Shown here: positions 55,242 through 64,000 of the stretch, piece by piece
Layout: each line of letters begins with the position of its first letter
Numbering within the stretch: the stretch's first letter is position 1
Source: Channa striata
Taxonomy: Eukaryota > Chordata > Actinopteri > Anabantiformes > Channidae
Length of the DNA: 64,000 bases
Direction: 5' to 3'
Assembly (NCBI GenBank): GCA_033026295.1
Contig: CM065182.1
Coordinates: 19,962,215-20,026,214 of the forward strand
Notes under the pieces: model-generated
Databases searched by the model: none
What the model saw: the letters and a program-made list of their open reading frames with translations, nothing else
What the model was told of the DNA's origin: nothing
Position numbers and translations under genes: made by a program

Positions 55242-55647
55242 GTAAGATAACGTTTCTGTGGTTAGTGCTTTGGAGCAGAATTGAAGCTAATGTTTCACAT
55301 AACGTTCTGTAAAAGTATTTCCTCACGTTTTGTGCCCAATCGTGGGCCCATAACTAATGTAACTTTGAGGATACTCGACATGAACTCGGTCCAACACTAA
55401 CGTGTTTCTGTATTATTCTTCGACTCCTGAAAAAATACAAAAGAAATATTGTAGGGCCTTTTGGTGCCGTCTTCTGTCAAAATCTTGCGTTGCAGTTATA
55501 ATAGACATCGCAGAATATATCCTGCTAACGTTATTGATAGTTTGTTTAGATTTTGCAGAGATCCAGGTTATTCACTATAAACGCGTCCCTCTGTGTTGCT
55601 TTGTTCTTACAGAGAATCCCCGTTGATTTAACCAGGTTCTCGACACA

Positions 55648-57857
55648 ATGGAAAACGTCGCAATTTCTAGACGAAACGTCAACAAGAAGAAGGCAAGTTA
55701 ACTGGAAAACAAAATATTTATCATGTTGTGTCGTCGGGTCTAATTTATTACTAAGTCACATTCAGAGTTTTCCCTGCCTGCCTTATGGTCTTATTGTTTT
55801 GTCATAGGGAAACAAGGAGAATGCCCAGCCTGCACATGAAAGCAAGCCCTGTATCAAACGAGACAAACCATCAGTTGCTCCATTCCAACTGAAGAGTAAT
55901 GAAAAAGAGAAGACCTTGACAAGAAATGGTAGGAAAGGAGCCGATGCTACTGATTTCAAACAAAAAGTAGCTTTGCCATCATCCAGATCTGCTCCAGGCA
56001 TGTACAAAGGCAAGATTGTTAATCAAAAATTGGATCAATTTGGAAACCGAGTGCCCCAATGAGCAGTACAGATTCAAAATCTTCAGTGGTCAAAACAGAG
56101 AGTCAAATGGCTGGAAATGTTGCAAAAGGCAGGTCCAAATATGTTACCAGTGTGCCTGGCACCCACAAACATGAATCGGCAAGGTCCAAACCAGTGGTCA
56201 GTAAATCTACTCTGATATCCAAGCCCACTGTCACCAGCTGCCCACCAACTGCAATCTGCTCATCCCATCCTCTTGCCAAAACTCTTCCACCAACACAAAC
56301 CAGTACTATTTCCAGAAGCACTGCTGTGGTTCCCACCAAGGGAAGTGGGACTCAGAACTCAAGGGTAAAGATTCCAGTGAAAGACAAGGTCAACAAGCCT
56401 CCTGTCTCAAGCAGCTTCAGCCAGTACAGATTTTCTATGGAGACTGCTGAGGAAAGAAGGTAATGTTTTCTTTCTTCACATAGAGATACTCCATAGTGTT
56501 TGCCTTGTAGATGTTACATTTTTTTGGTGTTCTGTCTGCAGAGCAAAACTGGCTGACTGGCTGGCTTCCAAGGGCAAGACTTTGAAGAGGCCAGCAATGA
56601 CCTCAGCACCACCCACCAAGACTAAAGTGTTGGGAAAAGCTAAAGCACAGCTTAACTCCCATCCTCAAAATGAGACTCAGCCTAATGCACAGTGCAAACA
56701 GAAATCTGAACACAGTCTGAAAGCACCCAGCCCAGACTCTGGTACTGCTGCTCACTGTACACATACACAAGAAGAAGTGTTAACACACAGCCGCACTTCA
56801 GTGGTCCTGGACACCACCCTGGAGCTGCTTGAAAACCCTGATGCAGTGCTGCTGATTGATCCACTGGACAATGTGGATGATGTGAGGAAAATGGCAGTAT
56901 TTCTATTTTAGTTGGAGTAAAGCATTACCTTCCACAGTGATAATCTTTTTTTTTCCAGATTGTTGTAAACCTTCTTGAGGCTTTGGAGGCCATGGCAACA
57001 CCTTCTGAATGCAATGGTGGTAAGTTTAACTGAGCTTGTGAACACTGATTTATTGTTGCATTTCTTAATCCATGCTAGTAGGTTAGAACATGTAAAAAAA
57101 AAACAAAAAAACAATCAGATTACTGACACTTCTGGTTTAAATTATTCTTGGTGTACACACGTCTGTACTGATAAACAATTGTCATTTGTCTCCACAAGAA
57201 GTTGCACAGGTGACAGAAGAATGTGGCGTTGGAATGGAGGATGGCAAATCAAAGGATGTATATGAAGAAGAGCAGGTGCAGAATGAAATACTGGAGTATG
57301 TTGGTGAGCAGCCAAAGTTTGAGCAAGTAAAAAATGAACCAGAAGAGAGTGACACTGAGGAAGTAGCAAATGATAAAGAAAACACACCCCAGATGGAGAA
57401 TGCTTCAGTAATAAAATACAGCGTGAAGACAACTCCATACCTGCAAAGGTGAGGCCATTACCTTTTATCTACAGTACTAGCATCCTTTTACTGATATGTT
57501 AAAATATCCTAGTGTTCTGCCATAACCTGGATGGACAAACCAATGATTTACCAGATATTACAGACTTTTGTTTCCTTTTGCTGTGTGCACAGTGTCAGGA
57601 AGACGATGGAAGGTGAGGTCAGCTCAAGTAGGTCAAGGCGCAAGAGCAACATCAAAGATCTTAAGTTTCTGACACCAGTGCGCCGTTCCTGTCGCATCCA
57701 GCGCAAATCCTCTCACATGCCCACGATGCTTGTAGATCACGATCCCTGTGTGTCTTCGCTGGCAGAGCTAGTAAAGCTGGATGACAATCCCAATGCCTAT
57801 ATTTACAGGAAAAATCATGCACTCCTGGGAGATCTACCAGACCAGCCTGAACTGTAA
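55648..57857 (+). CDS. ckap2l: CKAP2/CKAP2L-like mitotic microtubule protein, apparently frameshifted
   Basis: Coding exons: 55648-55692, 55808-56459, 56542-56881 (or 56896), 56959-57019, 57199-57448, 57593-57857. The family is shown by 'YKGKIV' early in exon 2, by 'ERRAKLADWLASKGKTLKRP' across the exon 2/3 junction (R-x-L-x-x-W...GKT-x-KRP), and by the C-terminal 'LKFLTPVRRSCRIQR' with 'IYRKNHALL'. Two KEN boxes, residues 18-20 and in the fifth coding exon ('DKENTP'), fit APC/C-mediated turnover. CKAP2 and CKAP2L bind spindle microtubules in mitosis. Intron 1 has a GC donor (AAG then GCAAGT). Within exon 2 the upstream frame hits TGA at 56060-56062 while the rest of the gene is open in the frame of the overlapping ATG at 56059; the exon sum, 1613, is one base short of a multiple of three. 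This fits a single missing base near the C4 run at 56054-56057. CKAP2 rather than CKAP2L is possible. Confidence 0.85.
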
Positions 57858-58085
57858 AGGAAAAAAAAAAAAAAAAAAAAACACAAAAGGACAAATATCT
57901 AAGCTAATGCACAATTTTTTGATATCAAGATGATTTTACTAATCTTAATCTATTGAGATCTTATCATTTAAATGCTATTGCATTGAGGAGGGAGCAGTTT
58001 CTATTTATCTCTTCTGAATTTCTCCTAACACTAATAATTTTATGTATTGCCACATGTACTACAATAAAAAAAAAAGTACTACACT
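57858..58085 (+). other. ckap2l: 3' UTR of the ckap2-like gene
   Basis: A genomic A-tract of about 20 bases (57861-57881) follows the stop codon, and a canonical AATAAA is at 58063-58068. The convergent stt3a transcript probably ends near 58360, leaving about 0.3 kb between the two 3' ends. Confidence 0.6.
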
Positions 58086-58349
58086 ATCTTAAACAGTTGT
58101 CCTTTCATATTAGACTTAGCAATTTTTTAAATTTCAGCCTCCACACTGGATGACGCAAGTCTGTAATAACAGATTTGTAACTTCATCAAAAGCCAACTAC
58201 GCACAGGTCAGTAAACAAATGGCATACTCAAGTTCAGCAATTATCGAATGCAGGGATATTATGAAGGCACAGGGGACACATTTTATACAAGTTTCAACAC
58301 AGGATTTTAAATACAAGGTTGCAAGTTAATCCGTCTACATAAAGATTAA

Positions 58350-58683
58350 AGTGAGGCCAGTCACCATTTTCCACGTTTAATCCCTCTTTAATCACATCGT
58401 AAAAATCCAAAGCTCTCAAATGAACAGCTTTCTTTAGCCCACTTAATAGCAAACTGTGCTTTTAACATACTGGACAGTTTGACACCAGCTCTCTGATCCC
58501 AGATTAGAGGTTATAACAAGATATATATAAAAAAAAAAAAAAAAAGTTGTCAAAATCTCTGATGCATTCTCTTCCCCCAAACTAAAAGAAGTACTTTTTC
58601 CCCACCCCCACTCATTTGCAGACAACAGGGAAGGGTGTTCAGTGCTGTGTGTGGAAAGGCTGTTTAGTCTGCCATCTGAAGTT
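58350..58683 (-). other. stt3a: stt3a 3' UTR
   Basis: ATTAAA signals on the minus strand lie at 58387-58392 and 58376-58381. An A/T homopolymer at about 58529-58545 would be transcribed as poly(U) in the UTR. No canonical AATAAA was found between the stop codon and 58350. Confidence 0.45.

Positions 58684-64000
<5,317 letters not shown>

Noticed and set aside
56863..56900. Alternative end of ckap2-like coding exon 3 at 56896 (GTATTT donor)
   Set aside because: Both ends keep phase 0, but the GTGAGG donor after 56881 is the stronger match; kept only as an alternative.
57861..57881. A-tract after the ckap2-like stop codon taken as a retrogene tail
   Set aside because: The gene has introns and a proper AATAAA 200 bases further on, so it is not a processed copy.

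Overview
This is vertebrate nuclear DNA, almost certainly from a ray-finned (teleost) fish. It has multi-exon genes with short GT-AG introns, AT-rich spacers, many (CA)n microsatellites, and fragments resembling fish interspersed repeats. The encoded proteins are clearly vertebrate (Wnt11, THAP12, a CKAP2/CKAP2L-type protein, STT3A). I cannot name the species.

Layout. 1-20.7 kb: no gene supported; spacer downstream of wnt11. About 20.74-29.8 kb: wnt11 on the minus strand (five coding exons, 21556-28205, plus a probable 5' untranslated exon near 29.54-29.8 kb). 29.9-36.2 kb: spacer. 36.8-48.7 kb: a minus-strand THAP12-type gene with one N-terminal THAP zinc finger followed by four successive copies of the large THAP12 C-terminal (transposase-derived) domain. 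Each copy is one giant exon preceded by a micro-exon, and the whole reads in frame to about 2456 residues. 48.7-51.0 kb: AT-rich spacer and 3' UTR with a transposon remnant. 51.07-54.3 kb: a second minus-strand THAP12 gene of ordinary architecture (715 residues). 55.15-58.08 kb: a plus-strand CKAP2/CKAP2L-like mitotic gene with a cell-cycle type promoter, a GC-AG intron and an apparent one-base frameshift in coding exon 2. 58.3-64.0 kb: the minus-strand 3' two-thirds of stt3a, the catalytic oligosaccharyltransferase subunit; its 5' part lies beyond the window.

How the genes relate. As I recall it, WNT11 lies next to THAP12 on human 11q13, so wnt11-thap12 here would be conserved synteny. The two THAP12 genes are adjacent, same-strand relatives. 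thap12 and the ckap2-like gene are head-to-head over about 0.85 kb; the ckap2-like gene and stt3a are tail-to-tail with about 0.3 kb between their ends. The genes do not form a pathway.

The item most worth following up is the four-module THAP12 gene. Every giant exon and every micro-exon has splice phases (0 to 1, then 1 to 0) that let a two-exon cassette be copied in tandem without breaking the frame. Exon boundaries throughout were placed by reading splice sites, frames and similarity to proteins I know; no alignment or transcript data were available.
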